Assembly: GCA_964503885.1 (NCBI GenBank)
Contig: CAZDCD010000035.1
Coordinates: 1 to 36,270 of the forward strand
DNA length: 36,270 nucleotides
Origin: CAZDCD01 sp964503885
Lineage (GTDB): Bacteria; Bacteroidota; Bacteroidia; Bacteroidales; UBA10428
Direction: 5' to 3'
In this document: positions 1 to 9,314 of the stretch, piece after piece
Layout: every line of letters starts with the position of its first letter
Position numbering within the stretch: the stretch's first letter is position 1
Made by a program: the position numbers and the translations under genes
Notes under the pieces: model-generated
What the model was told of the DNA's origin: nothing
The model's input: the letters and a program-made list of their open reading frames with translations, nothing else
Database searches by the model: none

Positions 1-87
1 ATGTTATATTAAACAGCAAAGCTGTTACGGGAATTTCTTATAAATGCCCTATAATAAATATTATGTTAAATAGAATAAAATAAAGCA

Positions 88-121
88 AGGAGAAGCATTT
101 TCGCCTCTCCTCTTTTTTTTC
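88..121 (+). terminator. Rho-independent terminator-like hairpin, probably bidirectional
   Basis: A stem AGGAGA/TCTCCT with an extra GC/GC pair inside and a loop of about six bases is followed on the plus strand by an unbroken run of T. On the minus strand it lies just after the stop codon of the TPR gene and is followed by a T-rich but interrupted tail, so it can end the minus transcript too. Any plus-strand gene it serves lies before the window. Confidence 0.6.
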
Positions 122-123
122 TT

Positions 124-1434
124 TTATTCCGGTTGCTGGCAGCCCTGCATGGTTAATTCTTCAAGAATGGCCTGCCGTTTATCTTCCTGCTGTGTACGGT
201 AGTATAACGTTTTTAATGTTTCGAGTGCATCGCATACCTGTTTCATATCTTCGCCCACTTCCCGTGCTTTTTCCATATATGGTATAGCTTCGAGGATCTT
301 AGCTCTCGCACTATCCTGGCACGCATTGTATTTCTGTACATTCTCAATTGCCTGGCAATCCTCCAGTATTTTTACAGCCATATTGTAATAAACAATACTC
401 AGGTTGTAATTGGCATTATAATAGTTTTGATTGATATCAAGGCAGTTCTTGTATGACTTTATAGCTTCGTCGGTCTTGCCAAGCTTATCATAGATGGTTC
501 CTTCGGCAAAAAGAAACGAAATATTCGTAGGATCTGAATCTTTGGCAATCTGAAGGTATTCCAGGGCCTTTTCCCCCTGTCCTCTCAACAGGTAGTAATT
601 AATGAGTTCTATCTGAATTGATTGATTATCAGGATATTTAAGAAACCCTTTTTTCAAAACCTCAAGCCCAGCCAGCGTATCACCCACATCCTTATAACTT
701 TCATTGGCAAAAACATACAGGTAAGGATCATCAAGATTCAGTTCGAAAGCCTTTTTGAATAGCTTGATCGCGGTTTCATTGTCTCCGGCCTCCCGTGCTG
801 CTCTTCCGGCACTATAATAGATCACCGTATCCTGTATCCCGTCCATTACCGGTAACTCGTTGATTTTAATGATATCGTCAAAATTCTCAAAGGATTCCTT
901 GTATTTCTTCTTATTGTAAGTATAGATCGCCTCTGATTCAAATAACCCTTTCAGCTTGATCAGGTCTTCTTTTATCTTATCGGATAATTTGCCATCCGTA
1001 TCGAGTTGCAGTGCCTTCTCAAGAGCTTCTTTTGCCGGTGGCAGAGGATTATCATAAATTTTATCGGTTTCTTCCCAGTCTTCCAGTTCACCGTCCTTTA
1101 TGGTCATTTTAATCCTGTCATAGACATATTCTTCTACACCCGGAGAAATCTGCTTGATTGATTTAGGTTCCTTGAAAATGGTCTTGATGATGTTTACATT
1201 CATCCCTTTATTGAGATACTGGTTGTAAATGCTGTAAATCTCCATGAACAATTCCCCCCTGTCCAGCCATGTTTTCGGATTGGATGCCTTCTTTTCGTTC
1301 TGTATGGCTTCATTGCTTTTCTCCAGCTTTCGTTCCAGCAGCGAATAATTAAAAACGATACCTCCGGTTGTCTCCTGGGCTTTCAAAAACATAGCCAACG
1401 CAACCATGTATAAAATCAGACTTATTCTTTTCAT
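124..1434 (-). CDS. Secreted TPR-repeat protein downstream of gyrA
   Basis: A 436-residue protein that starts with a basic N-terminus and hydrophobic stretch ending near AQE (residues 20-21), which looks like a Sec signal peptide. The body is alpha-helical. From about residue 170 on there are several tetratricopeptide repeats, for example around DNETAIKLFKKAFELNLDDP and GKTDEAIKSYKNCLDINQNY, with the usual small and aromatic positions. TPR arrays are protein-protein scaffolds; I see no enzymatic motif. It follows gyrA on the same strand with a 129-bp gap, but has its own good promoter at 1466-1496, so it need not depend on gyrA transcription. A TPR gene next to gyrA is a common arrangement in Bacteroidota. 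The specific function is unknown; a periplasmic or envelope role is inferred only from the signal peptide. Confidence 0.85.
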   Translation of the reverse strand: MKRISLILYMVALAMFLKAQETTGGIVFNYSLLERKLEKSNEAIQNEKKASNPKTWLDRGELFMEIYSIYNQYLNKGMNVNIIKTIFKEPKSIKQISPGVEEYVYDRIKMTIKDGELEDWEETDKIYDNPLPPAKEALEKALQLDTDGKLSDKIKEDLIKLKGLFESEAIYTYNKKKYKESFENFDDIIKINELPVMDGIQDTVIYYSAGRAAREAGDNETAIKLFKKAFELNLDDPYLYVFANESYKDVGDTLAGLEVLKKGFLKYPDNQSIQIELINYYLLRGQGEKALEYLQIAKDSDPTNISFLFAEGTIYDKLGKTDEAIKSYKNCLDINQNYYNANYNLSIVYYNMAVKILEDCQAIENVQKYNACQDSARAKILEAIPYMEKAREVGEDMKQVCDALETLKTLYYRTQQEDKRQAILEELTMQGCQQPE

Positions 1435-1465
1435 AATTACACGTGTTTATATTTCAAATGATCGA

Positions 1466-1496
1466 CAAATATACTGTTTAATTGCAACTGAACAAA
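1466..1496 (-). promoter_or_regulatory. Sigma-AB type promoter of the TPR gene
   Basis: On the minus strand, TTTG (1496-1493), a 19-bp spacer and TATATTTG (1473-1466) match the Bacteroides housekeeping consensus TTTG-N19-21-TAnnTTTG exactly. The implied 5' leader is about 25 nt. Confidence 0.7.
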
Positions 1497-1563
1497 AACT
1501 TTGCCAGAATTTGAACCGGGCAGTACGATTGCGGGCTGAGTGTTGTCAGGGTACAGCACATTC

Positions 1564-4050
1564 TTAAGCCTCACCGGCCTGTTCTTCCAAAGGTGTTCCG
1601 TTTTCTACCGGTGCCACTACATTGGTTACGCTGGCAATGGATTCGCTTCCCCGCAATTTAATAAGCCTGACACCCTGTGTTGCCCGGCCCATAATCCGGA
1701 TTTCTTCAACAGGAAGCCTTATGGCAATACCCGTTTTGGTGATGATCATCAGGTCGTCCCTGTCCGTAACGTCTTTTATGGCGATCAGGTTGCCGGTTTT
1801 TCCGGTGATGTTGATCGTTTTTACTCCTTTTCCTCCCCTGTTGGTGATCCTGTAATCGTCGATATCGGTGCGCTTGCCGTAGCCGTTTTCAGAAACAACC
1901 AGAATGGTGCTGTTTCCGATATCCTTAATGCACACCATCCCTACCACTTCATCGTTCTTCGAAGCCAGTGCGATAGCTTTCACACCTGCGGCATTTCGTC
2001 CCATCGGGCGCACGGTCCTTTCGGGAAAACGGATTGCCTTTCCCGATTTTACCGCGATGACTATTTCATTCGTACCGTCTGTGAGATTTGCCTGCAACAA
2101 ACTATCCCCTTCCCTGATCGTAATGGCATTGATGCCATTCTGCCGCGGTCTTGAATACGCTTCGAGCGAGGTTTTCTTGATGATCCCCCGCCGGGTACAC
2201 ATGATGATAAAATTGTTTTTCAGGTAGTCCTCGTCAGTGAGGTTCTTGATGTTCATGAAAGCCCTCACCTTATCCCCCTGCCCGATGTTGATCATGTTCT
2301 GAATTGCCCGTCCCTTTGAAGTTTTAGTTCCTTCAGGAATACTATATACTTTGAGCCAGAAGCACTTACCATTTTCAGTAAATAGCAACATGGTGTTGTG
2401 CATGGTGGCATGGAACATGTGTTGGAGGTAATCCTCATCGCGTGTTTCGCTACCTCTTGAGCCTATACCACCACGCGACTGTGTCCTGAATTCGGTCAGT
2501 GGCGTTCTCTTGATATAGCCGAGATGCGAAATGGTGATGATCATGTCCTCATCGGCATAAAAATCTTCGGGATTGAATTCTTCGGCATCAGGAATGACCT
2601 CGGTCCTTCTTGCATCACCATATTTGTTCCTTATCTCCAGCAACTCATCTTTAATGATTTCCATCCGGATGGTTTCGTTTTCGAGGATCTCTTTTAGATG
2701 CGCAATCAATTTCTGCAATTCATCATATTCCAGCCTGATCTTATCCCGCTCTAAACCAGTAAGTCTCTGGAGCCTCATCTCAAGTATAGCTTTAGCCTGA
2801 GCCTCGCTTAACTCAAAATTCTTCATCAGTCCTTCCCGGGCATCATCAGGTGTAGCTGATGCACGGATCAGGCTGATCACCTCGTCAAGATGGTCGAGAG
2901 CAATAAGCAAACCTTCGAGAATATGGGCCTTCTTTTCTGACTGTTCCAGGTCGAACTTCGTTCTGCGGACCACCACCTCATGCCGGTGTTCCACAAAATA
3001 TTTTATGGTTTGTCTCAGGTTGAGAAGCCTGGGCCTTCCCTTTACAAGAGCAATATTATTTACATTAAATGCGGTTTGTAGCTGGGTATATTTAAACAAA
3101 TTGTTTAAGACAACGCTGGCCTGGGCGTCTTTTTTCAGAATGATCACTATGCGCATTCCGTTCCTGTCGGATTCATCGTTGATGTATGAAATGCCTTCAA
3201 TCTTCTTTTCATTGATCAGTTCGGCAGTTTTCCTGATCATTTCGGCTTTATTAACCTGGTATGGTATCTCGGTAACCACAATGCGTTCCCTGCCGCTCGA
3301 GGTGATCTCGATCTCGGTTTTTGCACGAACCACAATCCTTCCCTTTCCTGTTTCAAAGGCTTCCCTTATACCCTGATGCCCGTAAATAATGCCTCCTGTT
3401 GGAAAATCCGGTGCTTTCATATACTGCATCAACTCAGGTATGGTTATTTCAGGATTGTTCACATAGGCAATGGTGGCATCGCAGGTTTCTGCCAAATTGT
3501 GCGGCGGCATATTGGTGGCCATACCTACGGCAATACCTGAAGCACCGTTCACTAACAGGTTGGGTATGCGTGAAGGCAGTACGGAAGGCTCTTCAAGTGT
3601 ATCATCAAAATTAAGCTGAAAATCAACCGTGTTTTTTTCGATATCGGCCAGGGTCTCTTCGGCAATTTTCATCAGGCGGGCTTCGGTATACCTCATAGCG
3701 GCGGGACTATCGCCGTCAACCGATCCGAAGTTGCCCTGTCCGTCAACCAGGGGGTAACGTAACGACCATACCTGTGCCATCCTTACCATCGCATCATATA
3801 CCGAAGTATCGCCGTGCGGATGGAACTTGCCCAGCACTTCTCCAACGATCCTGGCAGATTTCTTGAACGGCCGGTTCGATAATACTCCAAGCTCTGACAT
3901 TCCATACAACACCCTTCGGTGTACAGGCTTCAGCCCGTCTCTGACATCGGGTAACGCACGCGAAACAATAACCGACATGGAATAATCAATATATGCCGAT
4001 TTCATTTCCTCTTCAATATTGATCCTGATTATTCTTTCTCCTTCAGCCAT
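1564..4050 (-). CDS. gyrA: DNA gyrase subunit A
   Basis: An 828-residue type IIA topoisomerase subunit that breaks and rejoins DNA while the GyrB partner supplies ATP hydrolysis, introducing negative supercoils. The start MAEGERIIRINIEEEMKSAY is the usual GyrA N-terminus. The catalytic tyrosine is Tyr121 in AAMRYTEARL, after the HPHGD motif (residues 77-81). The C-terminal half carries the six-bladed pinwheel repeats. The GyrA box reads QSRGGIG rather than the enterobacterial QRRGGKG; I believe this is normal for Bacteroidota. A second related motif, NRGGKG, lies near residue 740. At the quinolone-determining positions, Thr82 stands where E. coli has Ser83, and Asp86 matches Asp87. It is divergent from clpC across a 209-bp gap. 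The upstream -7-like element TAATATTG (4111-4104) has one mismatch, so its promoter is not clearly placed. Confidence 0.97.
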   Translation of the reverse strand: MAEGERIIRINIEEEMKSAYIDYSMSVIVSRALPDVRDGLKPVHRRVLYGMSELGVLSNRPFKKSARIVGEVLGKFHPHGDTSVYDAMVRMAQVWSLRYPLVDGQGNFGSVDGDSPAAMRYTEARLMKIAEETLADIEKNTVDFQLNFDDTLEEPSVLPSRIPNLLVNGASGIAVGMATNMPPHNLAETCDATIAYVNNPEITIPELMQYMKAPDFPTGGIIYGHQGIREAFETGKGRIVVRAKTEIEITSSGRERIVVTEIPYQVNKAEMIRKTAELINEKKIEGISYINDESDRNGMRIVIILKKDAQASVVLNNLFKYTQLQTAFNVNNIALVKGRPRLLNLRQTIKYFVEHRHEVVVRRTKFDLEQSEKKAHILEGLLIALDHLDEVISLIRASATPDDAREGLMKNFELSEAQAKAILEMRLQRLTGLERDKIRLEYDELQKLIAHLKEILENETIRMEIIKDELLEIRNKYGDARRTEVIPDAEEFNPEDFYADEDMIITISHLGYIKRTPLTEFRTQSRGGIGSRGSETRDEDYLQHMFHATMHNTMLLFTENGKCFWLKVYSIPEGTKTSKGRAIQNMINIGQGDKVRAFMNIKNLTDEDYLKNNFIIMCTRRGIIKKTSLEAYSRPRQNGINAITIREGDSLLQANLTDGTNEIVIAVKSGKAIRFPERTVRPMGRNAAGVKAIALASKNDEVVGMVCIKDIGNSTILVVSENGYGKRTDIDDYRITNRGGKGVKTINITGKTGNLIAIKDVTDRDDLMIITKTGIAIRLPVEEIRIMGRATQGVRLIKLRGSESIASVTNVVAPVENGTPLEEQAGEA

Positions 4051-4159
4051 ATTGATCGGATAAATTTTTTATGTTGTTGAAAAAAATTAGTATCTTTAAT
4101 AGACAATATTAAACCACTAAGGTAGTTATTTGTTAGTTATTAACAGTATTGATACCGCG

Positions 4160-4172
4160 GTTAATTATTAAC
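4160..4172. repeat. 13-bp perfect palindrome in the gyrA-clpC divergent region
   Basis: GTTAAT-T-ATTAAC forms a perfect inverted repeat upstream of the clpC promoter. A shorter relative, GTTA-T-TAAC, lies at 4136-4144. The region is AT-rich, so chance is quite possible; an operator is only a suggestion. Confidence 0.35.
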
Positions 4173-4180
4173 AAAATCTG

Positions 4181-4214
4181 TTTAAAAAAGGATGCATTTT
4201 TATTGGTATATTTG
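4181..4214 (+). promoter_or_regulatory. Likely clpC promoter
   Basis: TATATTTG at 4207-4214 is a perfect -7 element. The -33 region is only TTTA (4181-4184) with a slightly long 22-bp spacer. The leader to the clpC start would be about 40 nt. I see no CIRCE element and no CtsR-like direct repeats. Confidence 0.5.
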
Positions 4215-4259
4215 CATCGATTTTGATTATTTAGGGTACGATTTAAAAAGGGAGAGTTT

Positions 4260-6830
4260 ATGGATTCTAAGTTTTCGCAAAGGATAAAAGATGTATTGAC
4301 CTACAGCAAAGAGGAGGCTATACGTCTCGGAAACACTGAGATTGCACCCGAACATCTTTTTTTGGGGATTTTGCGCGAGGGCGAAGGGATTGCCATTGAT
4401 GTGCTCATTTCGCTGGGTGCAAACTTATATGATTTGCGAAAAGATATCGAAACAGAGATAGGTCCCGCAGGTCCGGTGAAAATAACTACCTCGGATAATA
4501 TTCCACTCCTCAAAACATCGGAACGTATTCTGAAACTTGTTTATCTTGAAGCCAAGTCATTGAAAAAAACCACCATAGATACGGGCCACCTGCTGCTGGC
4601 AATCCTCAAGGATGAGAACAGCAAGGTTTCGCAGGTGTTGTATGATCATAATATTGATTACGATAAGGTAAAAAACCAGTTGCAGCGTGAGAAGGACGAA
4701 CTGGATGAAAGTTCGGGTGCGAAAGCCGAATTTCCGCACGATGAAGACGATCCCGGGGCCGGGTTTGGAACCGGAAAAGGAGGATCCGGTGAACCGGGCT
4801 CAAAATCGTCTTCCGACACACCTGTACTGGACAATTTCGGAGTCGACCTTACCAAAGCAGCGGAAGAGAACCGGCTCGATCCTATTGTTGGCAGGGAACG
4901 CGAAATTGAACGCCTGGCACAGATCCTCAGCAGAAGAAAAAAGAATAACCCGATCCTTATAGGTGAGCCTGGTGTCGGCAAGTCTGCTATAGTTGAGGGA
5001 TTGGCCCTCAGGATCATCAACAGAAAAGTCTCCCGTGTACTTTTTGGAAAACGTGTTGTCACGCTCGACCTGGCGGCTATTGTAGCCGGAACAAAATACC
5101 GCGGCCAGTTTGAGGAACGGATGAAGGCCATCCTGAACGAGCTTTCGAAAAACTCAAATATCGTGCTGTTTATCGATGAGATACACACTATCGTCGGTGC
5201 CGGCGGAGCCACAGGCTCGCTCGATGCTGCCAACATGCTTAAGCCTGCCCTTTCCAGGGGTGAGATACAGTGTATCGGGGCAACCACACTCGATGAATAC
5301 AGGCAGCATATCGAAAAAGACGGTGCGCTCGAAAGGCGTTTTCAGAAGGTGATGGTTGAGCCCACTTCTGCAGAAGAGACCATTGAGATCCTGAACAATA
5401 TTAAGGAAAGATACGAAGATCACCACAACGTGATCTATACACCCGAGGCCATACAGGCCTGTGTCAAACTTACCAACAGGTATATTTCTGACAGGCACCT
5501 GCCCGACAAAGCTATAGATGCACTCGATGAATCGGGTTCCCGGGTGCATATATCCAACATAATTGTCCCTGAGCGCATTCTCCAGCTTGAAAAACAAATT
5601 GAGGAAACCAAGCTCGATAAGATCAAAGCGGTCAAAAACCAGAATTTTGAAAAAGCTGCAAGCTTCAGGGATAAAGAAAAGGAACTGCTTGAATCGCTCG
5701 AGGAAGAAAAGCAACGCTGGGAAAAAGAGCTTGCCCGAAACCGCGAAGTGGTCGATGAGCATAAAGTAGCGGAAGTCGTAGCTATGATGACCGGAGTGCC
5801 CGTCCAGCGGATAGCCCAGGCAGAAGGCATGCGGTTGCTGAAGATGGATTTGGAGCTGAGCGGTAGGGTGATCGGACAACACGAGGCCATCGGCAAAGTC
5901 GTTAAATCGATACAGCGTAACCGAGCCGGACTAAAAGACCCGAACAAGCCCATCGGTACATTTATATTCCTCGGACCGACAGGGGTCGGAAAAACGCAAC
6001 TTGCCAAGGTCCTGGCCCAGTACCTGTTTGATTCAGCCGACAACCTTATCCGTATTGATATGAGCGAATACATGGAGAAATTTTCGGTATCGAGGCTCGT
6101 GGGTGCCCCTCCCGGATATATCGGGTATGAAGAAGGCGGCCAGCTCACGGAAAAGGTTAGAAGAAGGCCTTACTCAGTTGTACTGCTTGATGAAATTGAA
6201 AAAGCTCATCCCGATGTATTTCATATCCTGTTGCAGGTGCTCGATGAAGGCCAGCTGACGGACAGCCTTGGAAGACGTGTGGATTTTAAGAATACCATCG
6301 TGATCATGACCTCCAATATAGGAACACGGCAACTAAAGGATTTCGGTCAGGGAGTGGGGTTCAGTACAAAGGCAAAGATGGCAGATACCAACGAGTATGC
6401 TAAAAGCGTAATTCAGAATGCCCTTCGCAAAACATTTGCCCCTGAATTCCTGAACCGTATCGACGATGTGGTTATGTTCAATGCACTCAGCCAGGAAGAT
6501 ATTTTAAAGATCATTGACCTGGAGCTTAAAGGATTGTTTGAACGCGTGAATTCAATGGGTTACCAGATCAAGCTTACCAATACGGCAAAAGAATTTATAG
6601 CTGAAAAAGGATACGATATTCAGTTCGGCGCAAGACCACTGAAAAGGGCAATCCAAAAATACCTTGAAGATCCTATGGCCGAAGTCATTATTAAGGCCGA
6701 TCTTAAGGAAGGAGACACCATTTCGGTAGGTTTCAATAAGAAGAAGGAAGAAATAACCATTAAAATAGTGCATAACGGACAGGAGGAAACAACATCGGCA
6801 ATCGAAAAAGAAAAACAAAACCTGAACTGA
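4260..6830 (+). CDS. clpC: ATP-dependent Clp protease ATPase subunit ClpC
   Basis: An 856-residue class I Clp/Hsp100 unfoldase that threads substrates into ClpP. Domain order: double Clp_N repeat (about 1-145, with RLGNTEIAPEHLFLGILREG), a Gly/Ser/Asp-rich linker (about 155-190), first AAA+ module with Walker A GEPGVGKS and Walker B FIDEIH, a UVR-type middle segment (around KNQNFEKAASFRDKEKEL), and a second AAA+ module with GPTGVGKT, PPGYIGYEEGGQL and LLDEIEKAHP. A VGF tripeptide in GVGFSTKAK corresponds to the ClpP-docking loop, and the short middle domain separates it from ClpB. ClpC normally needs an adaptor; none is encoded nearby. It converges with rimO with only 19 bp between stop codons. 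Confidence 0.96.
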   Translation: MDSKFSQRIKDVLTYSKEEAIRLGNTEIAPEHLFLGILREGEGIAIDVLISLGANLYDLRKDIETEIGPAGPVKITTSDNIPLLKTSERILKLVYLEAKSLKKTTIDTGHLLLAILKDENSKVSQVLYDHNIDYDKVKNQLQREKDELDESSGAKAEFPHDEDDPGAGFGTGKGGSGEPGSKSSSDTPVLDNFGVDLTKAAEENRLDPIVGREREIERLAQILSRRKKNNPILIGEPGVGKSAIVEGLALRIINRKVSRVLFGKRVVTLDLAAIVAGTKYRGQFEERMKAILNELSKNSNIVLFIDEIHTIVGAGGATGSLDAANMLKPALSRGEIQCIGATTLDEYRQHIEKDGALERRFQKVMVEPTSAEETIEILNNIKERYEDHHNVIYTPEAIQACVKLTNRYISDRHLPDKAIDALDESGSRVHISNIIVPERILQLEKQIEETKLDKIKAVKNQNFEKAASFRDKEKELLESLEEEKQRWEKELARNREVVDEHKVAEVVAMMTGVPVQRIAQAEGMRLLKMDLELSGRVIGQHEAIGKVVKSIQRNRAGLKDPNKPIGTFIFLGPTGVGKTQLAKVLAQYLFDSADNLIRIDMSEYMEKFSVSRLVGAPPGYIGYEEGGQLTEKVRRRPYSVVLLDEIEKAHPDVFHILLQVLDEGQLTDSLGRRVDFKNTIVIMTSNIGTRQLKDFGQGVGFSTKAKMADTNEYAKSVIQNALRKTFAPEFLNRIDDVVMFNALSQEDILKIIDLELKGLFERVNSMGYQIKLTNTAKEFIAEKGYDIQFGARPLKRAIQKYLEDPMAEVIIKADLKEGDTISVGFNKKKEEITIKIVHNGQEETTSAIEKEKQNLN

Positions 6831-6854
6831 TCCTCCGCCTGGCGAATGTTCAGG
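6821..6854. terminator. Weak hairpin at the clpC/rimO convergent ends
   Basis: CCTGAAC (6821-6827) and GTTCAGG (6848-6854) can pair and overlap the stop codons of both convergent genes. No T tract follows on either strand, so this may be a pause or processing site rather than an intrinsic terminator. Confidence 0.25.
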
Positions 6855-8166
6855 AGATAACCTCCCCCGTAAGGTCATAATCTTCGGCTGAGGTTATTTT
6901 TATGGTATGGAACTCTCCCACTCCAATATTTTTCCCAGTGTTCTTCACCATTACTTCGTTATCCACTTCGGGTGAATCTCCTTCGGTTCGTCCGGTGAAA
7001 TAACCGCTCCCGGCTCTGTCTATAATAACACGGAGTGATTTTCCGACAAGCGATTCATTTATTTCACGGGAAATGGTCTGCTGCAGGGACATTACCTGGT
7101 CTGCCCTTTTTTTCTTGACTGAAGCGGGGATTGCGTCGGAAAAATTCAGTGCGGCATGCGTGTTTTCTTCCTCTGAATAGGTGAAAACACCCAGACGTTC
7201 AAAGCGCTGTGTGCTCACAAAATCCATCAGTTCATTGAATTCATCCTCTCCCTCTCCAGGATGACCGACAAGCAATGTAGTGCGCAGTGTAATGCCCGGA
7301 ACTTCTGCACGAATCCAGTGAATCAGGTCAAGCGCCTGATGCTTTGAATGGTTTCTCCGCATGTTGCGAAGTACCTTATCGCTGATATGCTGAAACGGGA
7401 TATCAAGATACTTGCAGATATTATCCCGTTCACGCATCACGGTGACCAGCTCCGGGGGAAATGAAGCCGGATATGCATAATGGAGCCGTATCCACGCAAA
7501 ATGGCCTAAATCGGATATACGTTTCAGCAAATCAGGAAGCATTTGTTTTCTGTGCAAGTCAACGCCATAATAGGTCAGATCCTGGGCAATCAAAATGAGC
7601 TCTTTCACGCCCATGGCTGCAAGGTTCGAAGCCTCACGAAGAAGATCTTCCACCGGTTTCGACCTGTGTTTTCCTCTGATGGCCGGGATGGCGCAGAATG
7701 AGCAGATGCGGTCGCAACCTTCGGAAATTTTCATATAGGCATAGTGCCGGGGCGTTGTAAGCATTCGTTCTCCGGCCAGTTCAAGCTTATAATCTAAACC
7801 AACAGTTTGTATAATGCTCTTTAAGTCATTAATACCAAAATATTTATCCACTTCTGGTATCTCATTTTTCAATTCATCCCTGTACCGTTCCGAAAGGCAA
7901 CCCATCACAAAAACGCGGTCGATATACCCCTGTTCCTTTGCTTTGATGTATTGAAGAATGGTATCGACAGATTCCTGCCTGGCATCGTGGATAAAGCCGC
8001 ACGTGTTAATGATCACCGTTCTGGCCTCGTTGCCGTTCTTGTTATGCATGACTTTCAGACCACAGGCATCGATCTGTTTCATTAGAAATTCAGAATCGAC
8101 CAGATTCCTGGAACAACCCAGAGTAATGATGTTTATCGCTTCTGCCGAATGTGGTTTCGTGTTCAT
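6850..8166 (-). CDS. rimO: Ribosomal protein S12 methylthiotransferase RimO
   Basis: A 438-residue radical-SAM methylthiotransferase that adds a beta-methylthio group to the conserved aspartate of ribosomal protein S12. The UPF0004 domain supplies Cys18 (LGCSRN), Cys56 (NTCGF) and Cys90 (MGCLSER) for the auxiliary [4Fe-4S] cluster. The radical-SAM motif is Cys151-x3-Cys155-x2-Cys158 in EGCDRICSFCAIP. A TRAM domain occupies the last 65 or so residues (around LVGKSLRVIIDRAG). LGCSRNLVDSE favours RimO over the tRNA enzyme MiaB, whose first motif is normally TYGCQMN-like. It lies downstream of ftsY, with its own -7 element at 8183-8190. Confidence 0.95.
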   Translation of the reverse strand: MNTKPHSAEAINIITLGCSRNLVDSEFLMKQIDACGLKVMHNKNGNEARTVIINTCGFIHDARQESVDTILQYIKAKEQGYIDRVFVMGCLSERYRDELKNEIPEVDKYFGINDLKSIIQTVGLDYKLELAGERMLTTPRHYAYMKISEGCDRICSFCAIPAIRGKHRSKPVEDLLREASNLAAMGVKELILIAQDLTYYGVDLHRKQMLPDLLKRISDLGHFAWIRLHYAYPASFPPELVTVMRERDNICKYLDIPFQHISDKVLRNMRRNHSKHQALDLIHWIRAEVPGITLRTTLLVGHPGEGEDEFNELMDFVSTQRFERLGVFTYSEEENTHAALNFSDAIPASVKKKRADQVMSLQQTISREINESLVGKSLRVIIDRAGSGYFTGRTEGDSPEVDNEVMVKNTGKNIGVGEFHTIKITSAEDYDLTGEVIS

Positions 8167-8182
8167 GATGCCATGAAAATGA

Positions 8183-8190
8183 CAAAGATA
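8183..8190 (-). promoter_or_regulatory. -7 element upstream of rimO
   Basis: TATCTTTG on the minus strand matches TAnnTTTG and ends 16 nt before the rimO start codon. No good TTTG was found at -33. It would give a leader of about 10 nt. Confidence 0.4.
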
Positions 8191-8217
8191 ATGGAAAAGA
8201 ATAGAGCTGTCGGGTTA

Positions 8218-8250
8218 TTTTCAGAATCAGCTCTTGTGCATATCTGAAAA
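8218..8250 (-). terminator. 8-bp stem hairpin after ftsY
   Basis: TTTTCAGA/TCTGAAAA is a perfect 8-bp inverted repeat with a 17-nt loop, placed 22 nt beyond the ftsY stop codon and before the rimO -7 element. It lacks a T tract, so termination is uncertain. Confidence 0.3.
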
Positions 8251-8271
8251 GCGGTACATATCCTGAAGCCG

Positions 8272-9228
8272 TTATGTTTGGGAAAAGAGTGAATCGACGA
8301 ATTCGTATTTATCAAAGATCTGTAAATCTGTTACTTTTTCCCCAATCCCGATATATTTGACCGGAATTTTAAACTGGTCGGATATTCCCAGCACTACCCC
8401 ACCCTTCGCTGTTCCGTCTAACTTAGTGATAGCCAGAGAATTAACTTGAGTTGCCAGGGTGAATTGTTTTGCCTGTTCAAATGCATTCTGTCCGGTTGAA
8501 GCATCCAGAACGAGTAAAACCTCGTGCGGGGCGTCAGGAATGACCTTCTGCATGACGTTCCTTATCTTGGAGAGCTCATTCATCAGGTTGATCTTGTTAT
8601 GAAGCCGTCCTGCCGTATCGATGATCACCACATCGGCATCATTGGATCTGGCAGAATTCAGGGTATCGTAAGCTACCGAGGCAGGGTCGGATCCCATATT
8701 CTGCCTGATTACCGGTACACCCGCACGCTGACCCCAGATTATAAGCTGTTCGACTGCCGCTGCCCGGAATGTATCTGCGGCGCCCAGGTACACTTTTTTT
8801 CCTGCACTTTTAAACTGGTGTGCCATCTTGCCAATGGTGGTCGTCTTTCCTACACCGTTTACGCCAACTACCATGATCACGTAGGGTTTATGCGGGAGCA
8901 ATTCTGCAAATCCAGATGTTCCACCAACGGTATTTTCTGAAAGCAATGCGGCGATCTCCTCCCTGAGCAGCATATTCAACTCATTTGTCCCGAGATATTT
9001 TTCCCGTGCCACACGGCTTTCGATGCGTTCAATAATCTTAAGGGTAGTGTCCACACCTACATCGGAAGAAACGAGCACTTCTTCAAGATTATCCAGTACC
9101 TCGCCATCGATGCTCGATTTGCCCACCACGGCCCTGGAAAGTTTTTTAAACACACTTTCTTTCGTTTTTTCCAGGCCTTTTTCGAGATCGACCTTACCAC
9201 TTTTTGAAAACAGGTTGAATTTTCCCAT
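8272..9228 (-). CDS. ftsY: Signal recognition particle receptor FtsY
   Basis: The SRP receptor GTPase docks ribosome-nascent chain complexes carrying Ffh/4.5S RNA at the inner membrane. The start is placed at 9228 (MGKFNLFSKSGK), giving 318 residues; an upstream in-frame ATG at 9270 would add 14 hydrophobic residues not typical of the family. The N domain runs to about residue 100. The G domain shows GVNGVGKTTT (about 122-131), DTAGR, and TKLDGTAKGG near the C-terminus. There is no long acidic A domain; a few basic residues at the N-terminus probably give membrane contact. It ends the rpmB-rpmG-DUF4295 string, 86 bp after the small gene. Confidence 0.95.
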   Translation of the reverse strand: MGKFNLFSKSGKVDLEKGLEKTKESVFKKLSRAVVGKSSIDGEVLDNLEEVLVSSDVGVDTTLKIIERIESRVAREKYLGTNELNMLLREEIAALLSENTVGGTSGFAELLPHKPYVIMVVGVNGVGKTTTIGKMAHQFKSAGKKVYLGAADTFRAAAVEQLIIWGQRAGVPVIRQNMGSDPASVAYDTLNSARSNDADVVIIDTAGRLHNKINLMNELSKIRNVMQKVIPDAPHEVLLVLDASTGQNAFEQAKQFTLATQVNSLAITKLDGTAKGGVVLGISDQFKIPVKYIGIGEKVTDLQIFDKYEFVDSLFSQT

Positions 9229-9314
9229 TGAAAAGGTTCCTGCAGAGTAAAACAAAAAAGCCTTCTTCACATCAAAGAAAGCTTCCCATACATATGCTAA
9301 AATGTTTAACAGGT

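Noticed and set aside
12..26. AACAGC-AAA-GCTGTT hairpin at the left edge
   Set aside because: A 6-bp stem with no T tract and no visible gene context; the nearby structure at 88-121 is a better terminator.
1540..2154. Plus-strand reading frame of 204 codons
   Set aside because: It lies opposite the 3' part of gyrA, whose conserved protein fully explains the sequence; the translation is low-complexity and matches nothing.
5154..6148. Long minus-strand reading frames inside clpC
   Set aside because: They are complements of conserved AAA+ coding sequence; no start context or family resemblance.
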